A DNA stretch of 64,000 nt from Aliihoeflea sp. 40Bstr573 (GTDB lineage: Bacteria > Pseudomonadota > Alphaproteobacteria > Rhizobiales > Rhizobiaceae): contig NZ_JAAAMH010000002.1 of NCBI RefSeq assembly GCF_024105655.1, positions 124,001 through 188,000 on the forward strand. The letters run 5' to 3'. A program made the translations under genes and the position numbers. Positions 46,951 to 56,465 of this stretch are shown in pieces. Positions within the stretch are counted from its first letter, which is position 1. Each line of letters opens with the position of its first letter. The notes beneath the pieces were generated by a model. The model had not been told where the DNA came from. It worked only from the letters and a program-made list of their open reading frames with translations, and did no database searches.

Positions 46951-47367
46951 GTGACGCCTTTCCACCTCGCCTTCCCGGTTCGCGATCTCGAAGAGACGCG
47001 CGCCTTCTATGCCGACGTGCTCGGCTGCGCCATCGGCCGCTCCTCCGACACATGGGTCGATTTCGACCTCTACGGCCACCAGATGTCGGCGCATCTGCGC
47101 CCCGGCATCCAGGAGGCGGCGCGCGACGGCCAGGTCGGCGGCATCGTCGTGCCGATCCCGCATTTCGGCGTCGTCCTCGAAATGGCCGACTGGACCGCAC
47201 TTGCAGAACGTCTCGAAGCTAATGCCGACATCAATTGGATCGAGAAGCCGCAGGTGCGCTTCAAAGGCGAGCCGGGCGAACAGGCAACGCTCTTCATCTG
47301 CGATCCCTCGGGCAACGCGCTCGAGTTCAAGGGCTTCAAGTCCATGGACAAGGTCTTCGCGCATTGA
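46951..47367 (+). CDS. VOC family protein
   Basis: A 138-residue glyoxalase/bleomycin-resistance-fold protein. FHLAFPVRDLEETRAFYADVLGC opens the fold (His is a metal ligand) and LFICDPSGNALEFKGFK closes it with the Glu ligand. A GTG start is used, since no ATG fits ahead of the conserved FHLAFPV block; AAGGACAA lies upstream. The stop overlaps the TTG start of the MATE gene. Substrate unknown. Confidence 0.9.
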   Translation: MTPFHLAFPVRDLEETRAFYADVLGCAIGRSSDTWVDFDLYGHQMSAHLRPGIQEAARDGQVGGIVVPIPHFGVVLEMADWTALAERLEANADINWIEKPQVRFKGEPGEQATLFICDPSGNALEFKGFKSMDKVFAH

Positions 47368-48818
47368 CGACCGGGCCGGCCGACGAAACCGCTCCCGCCG
47401 CACGGCCTTCGACCGAGCAGGGCAAGTTCGTCACCGGCTCGACCATGCGCCATGTCGTAACGATGACGGCGACGGGCTCGGTGGGGCTCATCGCCGTCTT
47501 CCTCGTCGACGCGCTCAACCTTTTCTACATCTCGATGCTCGGCGTCCAGGAGCTCGCCGCGGCCATCGGCTTCGCATCGACGCTGATGTTCTTCACCATC
47601 TCCGTCGCGATCGGCTTCACGATAGCGACCTCGGCTCTGGTCTCCCGCGCGCTGGGGCGCGGCGACCGTGAGGAGGCCGCGCGCATGGGCGGCGCGTCGG
47701 TCCTCTACATGGCCGCCACCACCATCCTCATCGCCGCCGCGACGTGGCCCTTCCTGCACCAGCTCGTCGGGTTCTTGGGCGCACGGGGCGAAACGCAGGA
47801 GATGGCGACGCGCTTTCTACAGATCGTCATCCCCTCGATGCCCATGGTCGCCGTCGGCATGGCGACGACCGGCATCATGCGCGGCGTCGGCGATGCCCGG
47901 CGCGCGATGTATGTCACGCTCGCCGGCGGCATCGCGGCCGCGATCCTCGATCCCATCTTCATCTTCGGCTTCGGGCTTGGCCTTGAAGGTGCGGCGATCT
48001 CGACCGTCATCTCGCGCGCGATCCTTCTCGCCGTCGGCCTTTACGGCGCCCACAAAATCCACCGGCTGATGAAGCTGCCGGACCTTGCCGGCTTCAAGGC
48101 GGCGCTGCGCCCCTTCTTCGGCATCGGCGTGCCCGCGCTGCTGACCCAAATCGCGACGCCCGTCGGCAATGCCTATGTCACTGTCGAAATGGCCGCTTTC
48201 GGCGACGAGGCGGTGGCCGGATGGGCGATCATCGGCCGCCTTCTGCCGGTCGCCTTCGGCGTCATCTTTGCCCTTTCGGGCGCGATCGGTCCCATCCTTG
48301 GGCAGAACTACGGTGCGCGCCGTTACGACCGGCTCAACGATGCGCTGCGCGATGCACTTCTGTTCACGACGTTGTATGTCCTCGCCGTCTGGGCGCTGCT
48401 TGCCATCTTCGCCGGCCCGATCGCCAGCCTTTTCGGCGCGACCGGCGAGGCGCGCGACCTCGTCGTCTTCTTCTGCCTCTTCGCCGCCGGCTCGTTTCTG
48501 TTCAACGGCGCGCTCTTCGTCGCCAACGCCGCCTTCAACAATCTCGGCTACCCGACCTATTCGACCGTCCTCAACTGGGGCCGCTCGACGCTTGGCGTCA
48601 TCCCGTTCGTCTGGCTCGGTGCGCAATATTGGGGCTCAAAGGGCGTCATCGCGGGCTGGGCGCTCGGAGCCGTCTTCTTCGGCATCGCAGCCGTCATCCT
48701 TGCCTTCCGCACCGTCCGCGGCATCGGGCCGCGCATGATGGCAGGCGAGCCGATCCCTGCCCCGCCTCCCGCTGCGAACTCGGCATTCTCGACGGGCAAG
48801 GCCTCGACATTGCAGTAG
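47364..48818 (+). CDS. MATE family efflux transporter
   Basis: Cation-coupled multidrug exporter with 12 transmembrane segments, 484 residues from a TTG that forms a TTGA overlap with the VOC stop; an internal ATG (MRHVVTMT) would trim only the cytoplasmic tail. Markers include FYISMLGVQELAAAIGFAST, RGVGDARRAMYVTLAGG and GAIGPILGQNYGARRYDR. The stop codon TAG lies inside the left arm of the palindromic intergenic element. Confidence 0.92.
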   Translation: MTTGPADETAPAARPSTEQGKFVTGSTMRHVVTMTATGSVGLIAVFLVDALNLFYISMLGVQELAAAIGFASTLMFFTISVAIGFTIATSALVSRALGRGDREEAARMGGASVLYMAATTILIAAATWPFLHQLVGFLGARGETQEMATRFLQIVIPSMPMVAVGMATTGIMRGVGDARRAMYVTLAGGIAAAILDPIFIFGFGLGLEGAAISTVISRAILLAVGLYGAHKIHRLMKLPDLAGFKAALRPFFGIGVPALLTQIATPVGNAYVTVEMAAFGDEAVAGWAIIGRLLPVAFGVIFALSGAIGPILGQNYGARRYDRLNDALRDALLFTTLYVLAVWALLAIFAGPIASLFGATGEARDLVVFFCLFAAGSFLFNGALFVANAAFNNLGYPTYSTVLNWGRSTLGVIPFVWLGAQYWGSKGVIAGWALGAVFFGIAAVILAFRTVRGIGPRMMAGEPIPAPPPAANSAFSTGKASTLQ

Positions 48819-48950
48819 GGTTTTTGCGAAGAGGACCCCCACCCCTTCAGCCTGTCGCTGAACTCAAAGGCTGGAACTCGACGCCGACGAACTCCCTCCC
48901 CCTTGTGGGGAGGGATAAAGGGTGGGGGTCACTTCAGCAAAAACCCTACT
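48814..48950. repeat. palindromic intergenic element, copy 2
   Basis: 137 bp bounded by perfect 14-bp inverted arms AGTAGGGTTTTTGC / GCAAAAACCCTACT, followed inward by GACCCCCACCC / GGGTGGGGGTC and one CCCTCCC-CCTTGTG-GGGAGGG hairpin near 48896-48913, the core shared with copy 1. Another small stem (CAGCCTTTGAG-type) lies at about 48848-48873. The stop codons of the two converging genes (MATE and patatin) both sit within the outer arms. The outer arms differ in sequence from those of copy 1. Confidence 0.88.
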
Positions 48951-49839
48951 TCCCTTCCCGAGCCTCCACCGCCGCATCGATCGACCGTTTCAACTCATCC
49001 CGGATCGATTCCGTCGCCGCCATCACCAGTTCCATCTTCATGAAATCGAGCACCCGGAACTCCGATACTGGCGGGCGGATGAGTATCTGGGGCTGGCAGC
49101 GCGTCAGGTTGAGTGCTATGATCGACTGCATCATGATCTGGCTCGTGCCGAACAGAAGATCGATCGAATCCGGCCCCTTGGGCGTCTCCTTCGTCGGATA
49201 GCCGACGACGTCGACCGCGATCACGATATCGGCCGCATCCTGCACGAGGTCGAACGGCACCGGATCGTAGAACCCGCCATCGATCAAAAGCCTGCCCTCG
49301 CGCCGCACCGGCCGGAACACCGCCGGCAGGGCCGCCGAGGCGGCGAGCGCGGAGCGCAGATCGCCTGTGTCGAGCACGGCGAGGTCATGGGCGAAGAAAT
49401 CCGTCCCCGTCACCTTCAGCGGAATCTGCAACTGCTCGAACGTCTCGGGGATTTCCGCCGGCAGGAAGGAGCGCAGGATGCGTTCGAGATTGAACTGACC
49501 GAGCCTGATCCCGCCTTCCAGCATTTCGGCCAGCGAGTGCGGGCGTGAGCGCCAGAGCCGGCTCGCCACCTCCGCGCGTCTGCCGAGCACCGCGCGGCCA
49601 TACTCGCGAATCTCCGTTCCCTTCATCCCCGCCGCCATGCCGGCGCCCATGATGGCGCCGATGGACGAGCCGGCGATCATGGTCGGGCGGATACCCAGTT
49701 CGTCCAGCGTCTCGATGATATGGATATGCGCAAGACCACGCGCGCCGCCGCCGCCCAGCGCCAGCGCGAATGTCGGTCCGCCTGGCGCTGCGGGCCGGGC
49801 CGTCTCGTTCTCGATCAGGGTCGGCACGGGCGCGTTCAT
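48946..49839 (-). CDS. patatin-like phospholipase (RssA-like)
   Basis: Serine acyl hydrolase, 297 residues. The oxyanion glycine run LGGGGARG, the nucleophile motif GSSIG and the DGG of the Ser-Asp dyad (LLIDGGFYDP) are all intact, so it is predicted active. No signal peptide, so cytoplasmic or membrane-associated. Similar to RssA/YchK proteins. It is 8 bp downstream of the second M16 gene on the same strand. Its stop falls in the palindromic element. Lipid substrate unknown. Confidence 0.92.
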   Translation of the reverse strand: MNAPVPTLIENETARPAAPGGPTFALALGGGGARGLAHIHIIETLDELGIRPTMIAGSSIGAIMGAGMAAGMKGTEIREYGRAVLGRRAEVASRLWRSRPHSLAEMLEGGIRLGQFNLERILRSFLPAEIPETFEQLQIPLKVTGTDFFAHDLAVLDTGDLRSALAASAALPAVFRPVRREGRLLIDGGFYDPVPFDLVQDAADIVIAVDVVGYPTKETPKGPDSIDLLFGTSQIMMQSIIALNLTRCQPQILIRPPVSEFRVLDFMKMELVMAATESIRDELKRSIDAAVEAREGK

Positions 49840-49847
49840 GGCAGGTC

Positions 49848-51242
49848 TCAGTTCGACGTGTCGGTCTTTTCCTCGCCAGCCGCCGCGCCGTCACCGGTGT
49901 CGGTTTCCTTTGCCTGCGGACCGATCACCAGCAGCGACGGCTCGGCGGTGAGCAAGCGTTGCGCCGAAGCTCTTACCTGGTCAAGCGTTACCGATTCGAT
50001 GTCGGCGACGCGCGTTTCGATATAGTCGATGCCCAGATCGTCTCGCTGCAGTTCGAGAAGCGTGCGTGCGATCGAGGCGGAGGAGTCCAGATTGTTGATC
50101 GCATAGGCGCCGACGACGTAGGTCTTGGCCTTGGCCAGTTCCTCCTCGGTCGGTCCCTCGGCGATGAACTTTTCAACCTCACTCTTGATCACGTCGAGCG
50201 CTTCCGTGACCTGGTCGGCACGCGTCGAGGTCGAGATTGCCATGGCGTTGGAGAGCTCGCGGTTCTGCAAATACGAGCCGATGCCGTAGGTCAGGCCGCG
50301 CACTTCGCGCACCTCGTTGAAAAGGCGCGAGGAGAAGGTGCCGCCGCCGAGAATGTGGTTCATCAGATAGGCGGCGAAGAATTCCGGATCGTCGCGCTCG
50401 ATGCCCGGATAGACGAGTTGCAGAGAGCTTTGCGGCAGGGCGTATTCGTAGAGCACTTCCTGCCCGAGCTTCGGCTCGACATGGTCGATACCCTTCAGGT
50501 CCGCCTCGTCGGGCAGGCCGCCGAAAATGCGGTCGAGATCGGCCTTCAGCGTCTCCGCGTCGATCGCGCCGACGACAGCGACGTGGAGGTTCGACTTCGC
50601 CAGAAGGTCGCCATGAGCCGCGCGCAGATCATCCGGCGTTACCGTCGTGATCGTCTCTTCCGTACCCTCCCGCTCCTGCGCGTAGGGGTGGGCGCCGTAG
50701 AGCGCGCGTGCGAACTGCCGCATGCCCTGGCGTTGCGGATCGCGCGAATTGGCGCGAATGCCGGTCAGGATCTGCTGGCGCATGCGCTCGACCGGGTTCT
50801 CATCGAAGCGCGGCTCGTTGACCGCCAGCGCCAGAAGGTCGAGCGCCTCGTCTTTGTTGTCGGACAGAAGGCGCATGGAGCCGTAGAGCGCATCCGTCGA
50901 GGCCTCGAACGACATTTCGGCGCCGGCATTGTCGAGCGCCTCCTGGAATTCGTTCGATTCCAGATCGCCCGCCCCTTCGTCGAAGAGCGCGCTCATCAGA
51001 TTGACGAGGCCGCCCTTGCCGTCCGGGTCCTGGATCGATCCGCCCTCGAAGGCGAAGTTGATGGCGATCATGGGGATCGTGTAGTCCTCGACGAGCCATG
51101 CCGTGACGCCCGAATCCGAGCGCACTTGCTGGATGTCGACGGCGGCCGAAGCCGGCCATGCGATGGTCAGGGCCAGCGCCGTCGCGCCGACGGCCTTCGC
51201 CAGCGCCGTGGTAAAAGTCGATGCCTTGAACGGGAAGCTCAC
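49848..51242 (-). CDS. M16 family peptidase-like protein, non-catalytic partner
   Basis: Exported M16-fold protein, 464 residues, with signal peptide ([15 protein letters not shown]). The zinc motif HxxEH is absent: the corresponding region reads [13 protein letters not shown]. The C-terminal RY-pair-type segment [18 protein letters not shown] is kept. This is the pattern of the inactive subunit of heteromeric M16B peptidases. The start is a GTG overlapping the stop of the catalytic gene (GTGA), with GGAGG at suitable spacing. A charged tail rich in Glu and Asp ends the protein. Confidence 0.9.
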   Translation of the reverse strand: MSFPFKASTFTTALAKAVGATALALTIAWPASAAVDIQQVRSDSGVTAWLVEDYTIPMIAINFAFEGGSIQDPDGKGGLVNLMSALFDEGAGDLESNEFQEALDNAGAEMSFEASTDALYGSMRLLSDNKDEALDLLALAVNEPRFDENPVERMRQQILTGIRANSRDPQRQGMRQFARALYGAHPYAQEREGTEETITTVTPDDLRAAHGDLLAKSNLHVAVVGAIDAETLKADLDRIFGGLPDEADLKGIDHVEPKLGQEVLYEYALPQSSLQLVYPGIERDDPEFFAAYLMNHILGGGTFSSRLFNEVREVRGLTYGIGSYLQNRELSNAMAISTSTRADQVTEALDVIKSEVEKFIAEGPTEEELAKAKTYVVGAYAINNLDSSASIARTLLELQRDDLGIDYIETRVADIESVTLDQVRASAQRLLTAEPSLLVIGPQAKETDTGDGAAAGEEKTDTSN

Positions 51243-52621
51243 GAGCGGCCCTCCTCTTGCGGCAGAAGATAGCCCGTCACCGAGCGGTTCTGGTCGAGAT
51301 AGCGTGCGGCGGCGGCCTTGATGGCATCGGCCTCGACCGCGCGGATGCGCTCTGGCCAAGCCTCCACGTCCGCCACGGTCGAACCCGTCGTCAGCGCCGA
51401 GCCGTAGAGGTTCGCCATGCCCGACTGGTCGTCGCGCGCAAAGATGATGGAGCGCAGATAGCGGTTCTTCGCCGCCTCCAGTTCCTCGGCGGTCACGCCG
51501 TCCTCGGCGATCTTCTCGATCTCGGCATCGGCGGCGCGCTCGACATCCTGCAGCGTCGCCTCGCCGCGCGGCGCACCGTAGACGCCGAACACGGTCGCAT
51601 CGAGCGAGGTGCCGCGGAAATAGGCGCCGGCCGACGACGCGATGCCCTGCTCCACCACCAGAGACTGGTAAAGGCGCGAGCGAATGCCTCCGCCAAGGAT
51701 TTCGGCGAGAAGGTCAAGCGCCTCTGCCTCGCCGTCCTCGGCGGTCGTATAGGACGGCACGACCCAGGACTTGGAATAGCCCGGAACCGTCACGCGCTCG
51801 TCGCGATAGGTCACCGTGCGAGCGGTGCGCTGGGGCGGCTCCTCGGTGCGCGTGCGCGGGCCCAGTTCCGGGTTCGACGGGATTGCGCCGTAGTACTCGG
51901 TCGCCAGTTCCCGCACCTCCTCGACGTCGACGTCGCCAGCGACGACCAGCACCGCATTGTTCGGCGCGTAGTAGCGCTGGTAGAACTCTAGCGCGTCGGC
52001 CCGGTTCAGCTTCTCGATCTCGTGCATCCAGCCGATGATCGGCACGCCGTAGCCGTGGTTCTGGTAGAGCGTGGCGTTGACGGATTCGCCGAGGATCGAA
52101 TTCGGCTGCGTTTCGATGCGCGAGTTGCGCTCCTCGATCACCACCTGCCGCTCGGGGTCGACCACGGCGTCCGTCAGCACAAGACCTGTCATCCGGTCGC
52201 CCTCGAACTCCATCATCGTTTCCAGATGCTCGGGCGCGATCTGCTGGTAGTATGCGGTGTAGTCATAGGAGGTGAAGGCGTTCTCGCGCCCGCCCACCTC
52301 GGCGATGCGGGCGGAGAACTCGCCCTGCGGGTGATCGTCCGTGCCCTTGAACATCAGATGCTCGAGGAAATGGGCAATGCCCGACTTGCCCGGCTCCTCA
52401 TCGGCGGACCCAACCTTGAACCACATCATGTGGGTGACGACGGGCGCGCGGCGATCGGGGATCACCACCACTTCCAGCCCGTTGTCGAGCGTGAAGTCGA
52501 CAATCTGGTTTTCGGCCGGAGCGGCGTTCTGGTCCTGTGCGGACGCTGCGCCCGACAGGAGCGCGAGACCGATCGCCGTTCCTGCCAGACCTCTCGCCAT
52601 TGCGGCGGGCATCAGGTGCAT
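51239..52621 (-). CDS. M16 family zinc peptidase, catalytic subunit
   Basis: Exported insulinase-type peptidase, 460 residues, signal peptide ending at LLSGAASAQ. The inverted zinc motif HFLEH is present in [15 protein letters not shown], with the distal Glu expected in [11 protein letters not shown] about 75 residues on. It is translated first and coupled to the non-catalytic partner, so a periplasmic heterodimer that clamps and degrades peptides is likely. Substrates unknown. Confidence 0.93.
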   Translation of the reverse strand: MHLMPAAMARGLAGTAIGLALLSGAASAQDQNAAPAENQIVDFTLDNGLEVVVIPDRRAPVVTHMMWFKVGSADEEPGKSGIAHFLEHLMFKGTDDHPQGEFSARIAEVGGRENAFTSYDYTAYYQQIAPEHLETMMEFEGDRMTGLVLTDAVVDPERQVVIEERNSRIETQPNSILGESVNATLYQNHGYGVPIIGWMHEIEKLNRADALEFYQRYYAPNNAVLVVAGDVDVEEVRELATEYYGAIPSNPELGPRTRTEEPPQRTARTVTYRDERVTVPGYSKSWVVPSYTTAEDGEAEALDLLAEILGGGIRSRLYQSLVVEQGIASSAGAYFRGTSLDATVFGVYGAPRGEATLQDVERAADAEIEKIAEDGVTAEELEAAKNRYLRSIIFARDDQSGMANLYGSALTTGSTVADVEAWPERIRAVEADAIKAAAARYLDQNRSVTGYLLPQEEGRS

Positions 52622-52735
52622 TCGCTTGTCCTCGGTTTGATATGCGTTGGACGACAGATAGCGCGTTCGCCCACGGCGAAGAACCGGCGCGCCGATTAAA
52701 TCTTCGTCATGTCTGGAGACCGAGAGAGGCCGAAA

Positions 52736-53290
52736 TCAGGCAGCGAGGCAAAAGGCGATGGTCGTGTCGCCATAGTCGCGGCGCTCGTCGAGCGTGAAAC
52801 CGGCCGGCGGCTGGAACGGTGTCGCCGCCGCTTCCTCGACGAGACAGAGCGCGCCGGGCTTCAGCCAGCCGCCGTCGCGCGCCGAGGCCAGTGCGCGCTC
52901 GCCGAGCCCCTTGCCGTAGGGCGGATCGGCGAAGACGAGGTCGAAGGGCTGGAGCGTACCGGCATCGCCAAGCCCCGTCGCGTCGCGGCGGAAGATCTTT
53001 GTTCGCCCCGAAAGGCCGAACGCCTCGACATTGGTGCGGATCAGTCCGCGCCCTTCCGCCGATTCCTCGATGAAGACGCCATAGGACGCACCACGCGAGA
53101 GGGCTTCGAGCCCGAGCGCCCCGGTGCCGGCGAAAAGGTCCAGCACGCGCGCACCGTCGAGATGCTCGCCATAGCGATGCGCGATCACGTTGAAGACGGC
53201 CTCGCGTGCGCGGTCGGTCGTCGGCCGGATCGCATCCGTCTTCGGCGTGGCAAGAGGCCGGCCGCGAAACGCGCCGCCGACGATCCTCAT
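52736..53290 (-). CDS. rsmD: 16S rRNA (guanine(966)-N(2))-methyltransferase
   Basis: SAM-dependent methyltransferase of the small ribosomal subunit; 184 residues. The N-terminal MRIVGGAFRGRPL and RPTTDRAREAVFN, the SAM-binding LDLFAGTGALGLEALSRGA and the catalytic DPPY (FADPPYGKGL) are the RsmD diagnostics. The start overlaps the stop of the pseudouridine synthase gene by 4 nt, a common arrangement in this group. Probably constitutively expressed. Confidence 0.94.
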   Translation of the reverse strand: MRIVGGAFRGRPLATPKTDAIRPTTDRAREAVFNVIAHRYGEHLDGARVLDLFAGTGALGLEALSRGASYGVFIEESAEGRGLIRTNVEAFGLSGRTKIFRRDATGLGDAGTLQPFDLVFADPPYGKGLGERALASARDGGWLKPGALCLVEEAAATPFQPPAGFTLDERRDYGDTTIAFCLAA

Positions 53291-55119
53291 CGCTCGCGAT
53301 CTCGGCGATTTCCAACCGGACGGCCACCGGCCGGCTTATTGCCATCGGGACGTCCGCCCCGATCATCGCGGCGTGGTCCCTTCGGACCGTCCGCACCTTG
53401 CGGGCGCGGCTTGCCGGCATAGCGCTTGCCCTCGGTCTCCTCGGCGCGCCTGGCGGCTTTCTTCGGCCCGAGCGCCTTGGCGCCGGGCGCCATCCAGACA
53501 TTGGCGGTGCGCGAGCGCTGTGGCTCGGCCTTCTTCTCGAAGCCGCCCTTGCCGCCCCTTGCATCCGCGCCCTTGGCGCCGGCACTCTTGAAGCCTGCTC
53601 CCTTCGGGCCGCCTCGCCCGCCGGGCCTGGAGGTCTGCAGACGCCCCAGCGCATCCTCGCGCCGCTCGTCCTTGTCGCGCTTGCGCGGGGCCGCCTTGCG
53701 CACCTCTTCCTCGCTAACGCGCTGCGCCACTGGCTGGTTGGAGAATTCCTTGATCACGGGCGCGTCGAAATCCGCGCCCGATTCGGCAATCAGCTTGTCG
53801 CCGAGTTGGTCGCGCAGGTGGCGTCCCCGCAGTTCCTGGATTTCGCCCTCGGCGAGTTCGCCGAGCTGGAACGGTCCGTAGGAGACGCGGATCAGGCGCG
53901 TGACCTCGAGGCCGAGCGCGCCCATCACGTTCTTGACCTCGCGGTTCTTTCCTTCGCGCAAGCCGATGGAAATCCAGGCATTGGTGCCCTGTTCGCGCTC
54001 CAGCACCGCCTCGATCGAACCGTAGAACACGCCGTCGACGGCGATGCCGTCCTTCAGCGCTTCCAGCTTTTCAGGCTCGACCTTGCCATGGACGCGAACG
54101 CGATAGCGGCGCAGCCAGCCCGTCGAGGGCAGTTCCAGCGTGCGCGCCAGACCGCCATCGTTGGTCAGCAGCAGCAGGCCCTCGGTGTTGATGTCGAGAC
54201 GGCCGACGGTCAGAAGCCGCGGCAACCCCTTTGGCAACACGTCGAAGACGGTCTGCCGGCCTTCCGGGTCCTTGTTGGTGGTCACGACGCCGGAGGGCTT
54301 GTGGAACAGGAAAAGGCGGGTGCGCTCAATCACAGGGATCGGCGCGCCGTCGATCTCGATGCGGTCCTTGCCGGTGACGTTCAGCGCAGGGCTCTCGAGC
54401 ACCTTGCCGTTCACGGAGACCCGACCTGCGGCGATCATGTCCTCGGCATCGCGGCGGGAGGCGACGCCGGCGCGCGCCAGACGCTTGGCGATCCGCTCCT
54501 CGCCACGCGCGGCCTCGGCCACATTTTCGGCTTGCGGGCGACGGTCGTCATCGCGCATCTGAAAGGGCTTGCGGTCGCCGTCGCGCTTCACGAACGGCCT
54601 TTTGTCGCCATCACGCGCGGCATAGGGTTTGCGATCCCCGTCGCGTTTTTGGAACGGTTTGCGTTCGCCATCCTCGCGCTTGGCAAAAGGCTTCCGGTCG
54701 TCGCCCTCGCGGCGCACGAACGGCTTCTTCTCGCCATCCCGGGGGGCGTAAGGCTTGCGGTCCCCGTCGCGGTTTTGGAACGGCTTGCGCTCGCCATCCT
54801 CGCGCTTGGCAAAAGGCTTCCGGTCGTCGCCCTCGCGGCGCACGAACGGCTTCTTCTCGCCATCCCGGGGGGCGTAAGGCTTGCGGTCCCCGTCGCGTTT
54901 TTGGAACGGCTTGCGTTCGCCATCCTCGCGCTTGGAAAAAGGCTTCCTGTCGCCATCGAAGCGCGGCTTCGGGCGATCCTCGCCGGTTCCGGCGCCCTCG
55001 CGCTTGACGAACGGCTTGCCGCGTGCGCCCTGCGGACGCTCGCCTTCCCGTCCCGCATAAGGCTTGCGGTTGCCCGTTCGGTCGCCGGAGCGGCCCTTGT
55101 TCTTATTGTCGTCGGTCAT
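53287..55119 (-). CDS. 23S rRNA pseudouridine synthase (RluB/RsuA type) with long basic extensions
   Basis: RsuA-family enzyme, 610 residues, over twice the usual catalytic size. Residues about 208-260 form the S4 RNA-binding domain (RIAKRLARAGVASRRDAEDM), followed by the synthase core: HKPSGVVTTN and TVGRLDINTEGLLLLTNDG with the catalytic Asp near 309, and REGKNREVKNVM. The first 200 residues are an Arg/Lys/Asp/Gly-rich repeat region (RKPF, RDGDRKPYAPRDGEKKPF) and the last 130 are Gly/Arg/Lys-rich; both should be disordered and RNA-binding. Overlaps rsmD by 4 nt. Confidence 0.92.
   Translation of the reverse strand: MTDDNKNKGRSGDRTGNRKPYAGREGERPQGARGKPFVKREGAGTGEDRPKPRFDGDRKPFSKREDGERKPFQKRDGDRKPYAPRDGEKKPFVRREGDDRKPFAKREDGERKPFQNRDGDRKPYAPRDGEKKPFVRREGDDRKPFAKREDGERKPFQKRDGDRKPYAARDGDKRPFVKRDGDRKPFQMRDDDRRPQAENVAEAARGEERIAKRLARAGVASRRDAEDMIAAGRVSVNGKVLESPALNVTGKDRIEIDGAPIPVIERTRLFLFHKPSGVVTTNKDPEGRQTVFDVLPKGLPRLLTVGRLDINTEGLLLLTNDGGLARTLELPSTGWLRRYRVRVHGKVEPEKLEALKDGIAVDGVFYGSIEAVLEREQGTNAWISIGLREGKNREVKNVMGALGLEVTRLIRVSYGPFQLGELAEGEIQELRGRHLRDQLGDKLIAESGADFDAPVIKEFSNQPVAQRVSEEEVRKAAPRKRDKDERREDALGRLQTSRPGGRGGPKGAGFKSAGAKGADARGGKGGFEKKAEPQRSRTANVWMAPGAKALGPKKAARRAEETEGKRYAGKPRPQGADGPKGPRRDDRGGRPDGNKPAGGRPVGNRRDRER
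54583..54943 (-). repeat. 126-bp tandem repeat inside the pseudouridine synthase gene
   Basis: Two complete 126-bp units (54661-54786 and 54787-54912) differ at only two positions, with partial, more diverged units on both sides (54583-54660 and 54913-54943). Being 42 codons long, the unit keeps the frame and codes for alternating KPF/KPY basic-acidic segments. Near identity including third codon positions points to recent unequal crossing-over or slippage. Confidence 0.9.
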
Positions 55120-55177
55120 GTGGCCTTTGCCTTTCAGCGCGGGTAACTATCAGAGCGTTTTCAGCTCTGCGAGTGAA

Positions 55178-55648
55178 ATGTCTCAGTACCAGACCCAATC
55201 GGCGCGGCCAGACTTCATGGCCCTCGCCCTCGCGCAAGCCGAGGCCGCCGCCGCGCGCGGCGAGGTGCCTGTCGGCGCCGTCATCGTGCGCGACGGCGAG
55301 ATCGTCGCCGGCGCCGGCAACCGTACGCGCGAACTCAACGACCCGACCGCCCACGCCGAAATGCTGGTCATCCGCGAGGCCTGCGCGGCGCTCGGCCAGG
55401 AGCGCCTGACCGGGCTCGATCTCTATGTCACGCTGGAGCCTTGCGCGATGTGCGCGGCGGCCATCTCGTTCGCGCGCATCCGCCGGCTCTATTTCGGCGC
55501 CGAAGACGAAAAAGGCGGCGCCGTCGTCAACGGGCCGCGCTTCTTTTCGGCACCCACCTGTCACCACGCGCCCGAGACTTACTCGGGCTTTTCAGAGCGG
55601 AAATCCGCTGAACTTCTGCGCAGTTTCTTCAGGTCGCAGCGCTTGTGA
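55178..55648 (+). CDS. tadA: tRNA-specific adenosine deaminase / nucleoside deaminase
   Basis: Zinc deaminase converting A34 to inosine in tRNA-Arg(ACG); 156 residues. The zinc motifs HAEMLVIREA (His, catalytic Glu) and LEPCAMCAAA (two Cys) are intact, and NDPTAHAEM and GAVVNGPRFF match TadA. ATG at 55178 is used; longer starts read through the divergent promoter region. A second Met (MALALAQAE) 13 codons on is possible. It diverges from the pseudouridine synthase and converges on a lipoprotein gene 5 bp away. Confidence 0.92.
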   Translation: MSQYQTQSARPDFMALALAQAEAAAARGEVPVGAVIVRDGEIVAGAGNRTRELNDPTAHAEMLVIREACAALGQERLTGLDLYVTLEPCAMCAAAISFARIRRLYFGAEDEKGGAVVNGPRFFSAPTCHHAPETYSGFSERKSAELLRSFFRSQRL

Positions 55649-55652
55649 CCGG

Positions 55653-56297
55653 TCAAAGACCGGGAATCATGTCTCGCCAGGTGACCTTGCCCTGGGCCTG
55701 CTTGGCTGCGCGTTCCTTGCGCCACTCATCCTCGCCGACATCGCCCACCGGTGCGCCGGCTGCGGGCTGGCGGTACTGCGTCGGCGGCTCGGACAGGAAC
55801 CTGCGCTGATTGGGGTCTCGCGCCTGTGACAGAGCCAGGCGGCGGTTGAACTCCTCGCGCTGCGCGGCCCGATCGACGCTCATCGAATCGACGCCTTTGT
55901 GCCTGTCCAGGTTGGCCACGCTGGGGGCGCTGCGCGGGCCGGTGAGGCCCGAGCTGTACGAATTGTCGTCCTGGTTCAGCGTCGCTTCCTGGCGAACGCG
56001 GGCAAGCCGCGCCTCAGGCGATTCCGGCCATGCCTCGCCGCTCGAGGCGCTCTGCTGCGGCTGGGGCAGGACGGCCGTGGACGCCGGGCGCACGAGATCG
56101 CCGCGCGGCTGATAGTTGATCGGCTCACGCTGTTCGGGCTGCAGCGACAGGATACCCGTCACGTCTTCGAGAAGCTGCTGATCGGAGGGCGTGCCGGTGC
56201 CGTAGGTCGGCCCCATGCAACCGGCGAGCGTCAAGGCGGAAGCAATGGCCAGTCCGGCCGGCAGCATCCGGTTCGCCGTCAGTCTTGCATTGCTCAT
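55653..56297 (-). CDS. hypothetical lipoprotein
   Basis: A 214-residue protein with a lipoprotein signal: hydrophobic stretch LAIASALTLAGC, lipobox LAGC, acylated Cys27. The rest is hydrophilic and low-complexity, with Pro, Gln and Ser runs and a C-terminal TWRDMIPGL. Proteins with this layout are found in Rhizobiales but I cannot name the function. The start at 56297 places the signal peptide at the N-terminus; the alternative six codons upstream is less likely. 168 bp downstream of the ileS stop on the same strand. Confidence 0.82.
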   Translation of the reverse strand: MSNARLTANRMLPAGLAIASALTLAGCMGPTYGTGTPSDQQLLEDVTGILSLQPEQREPINYQPRGDLVRPASTAVLPQPQQSASSGEAWPESPEARLARVRQEATLNQDDNSYSSGLTGPRSAPSVANLDRHKGVDSMSVDRAAQREEFNRRLALSQARDPNQRRFLSEPPTQYRQPAAGAPVGDVGEDEWRKERAAKQAQGKVTWRDMIPGL

Positions 56298-56465
56298 CGC
56301 ACCCTCTTCCGTCACTGACTATTGGCCCCAGAGCGCGCCTTCGCCCGCAAACGCGGCGACAACAAGGCGTCCAATCTCGGGGTGCCTGTATCGCATGACG
56401 CGCCTTTTCACGCAACGGCACGACGCCGCTTGCCAACACACTTCGCCGTCAGCGGCGCACCGCCA

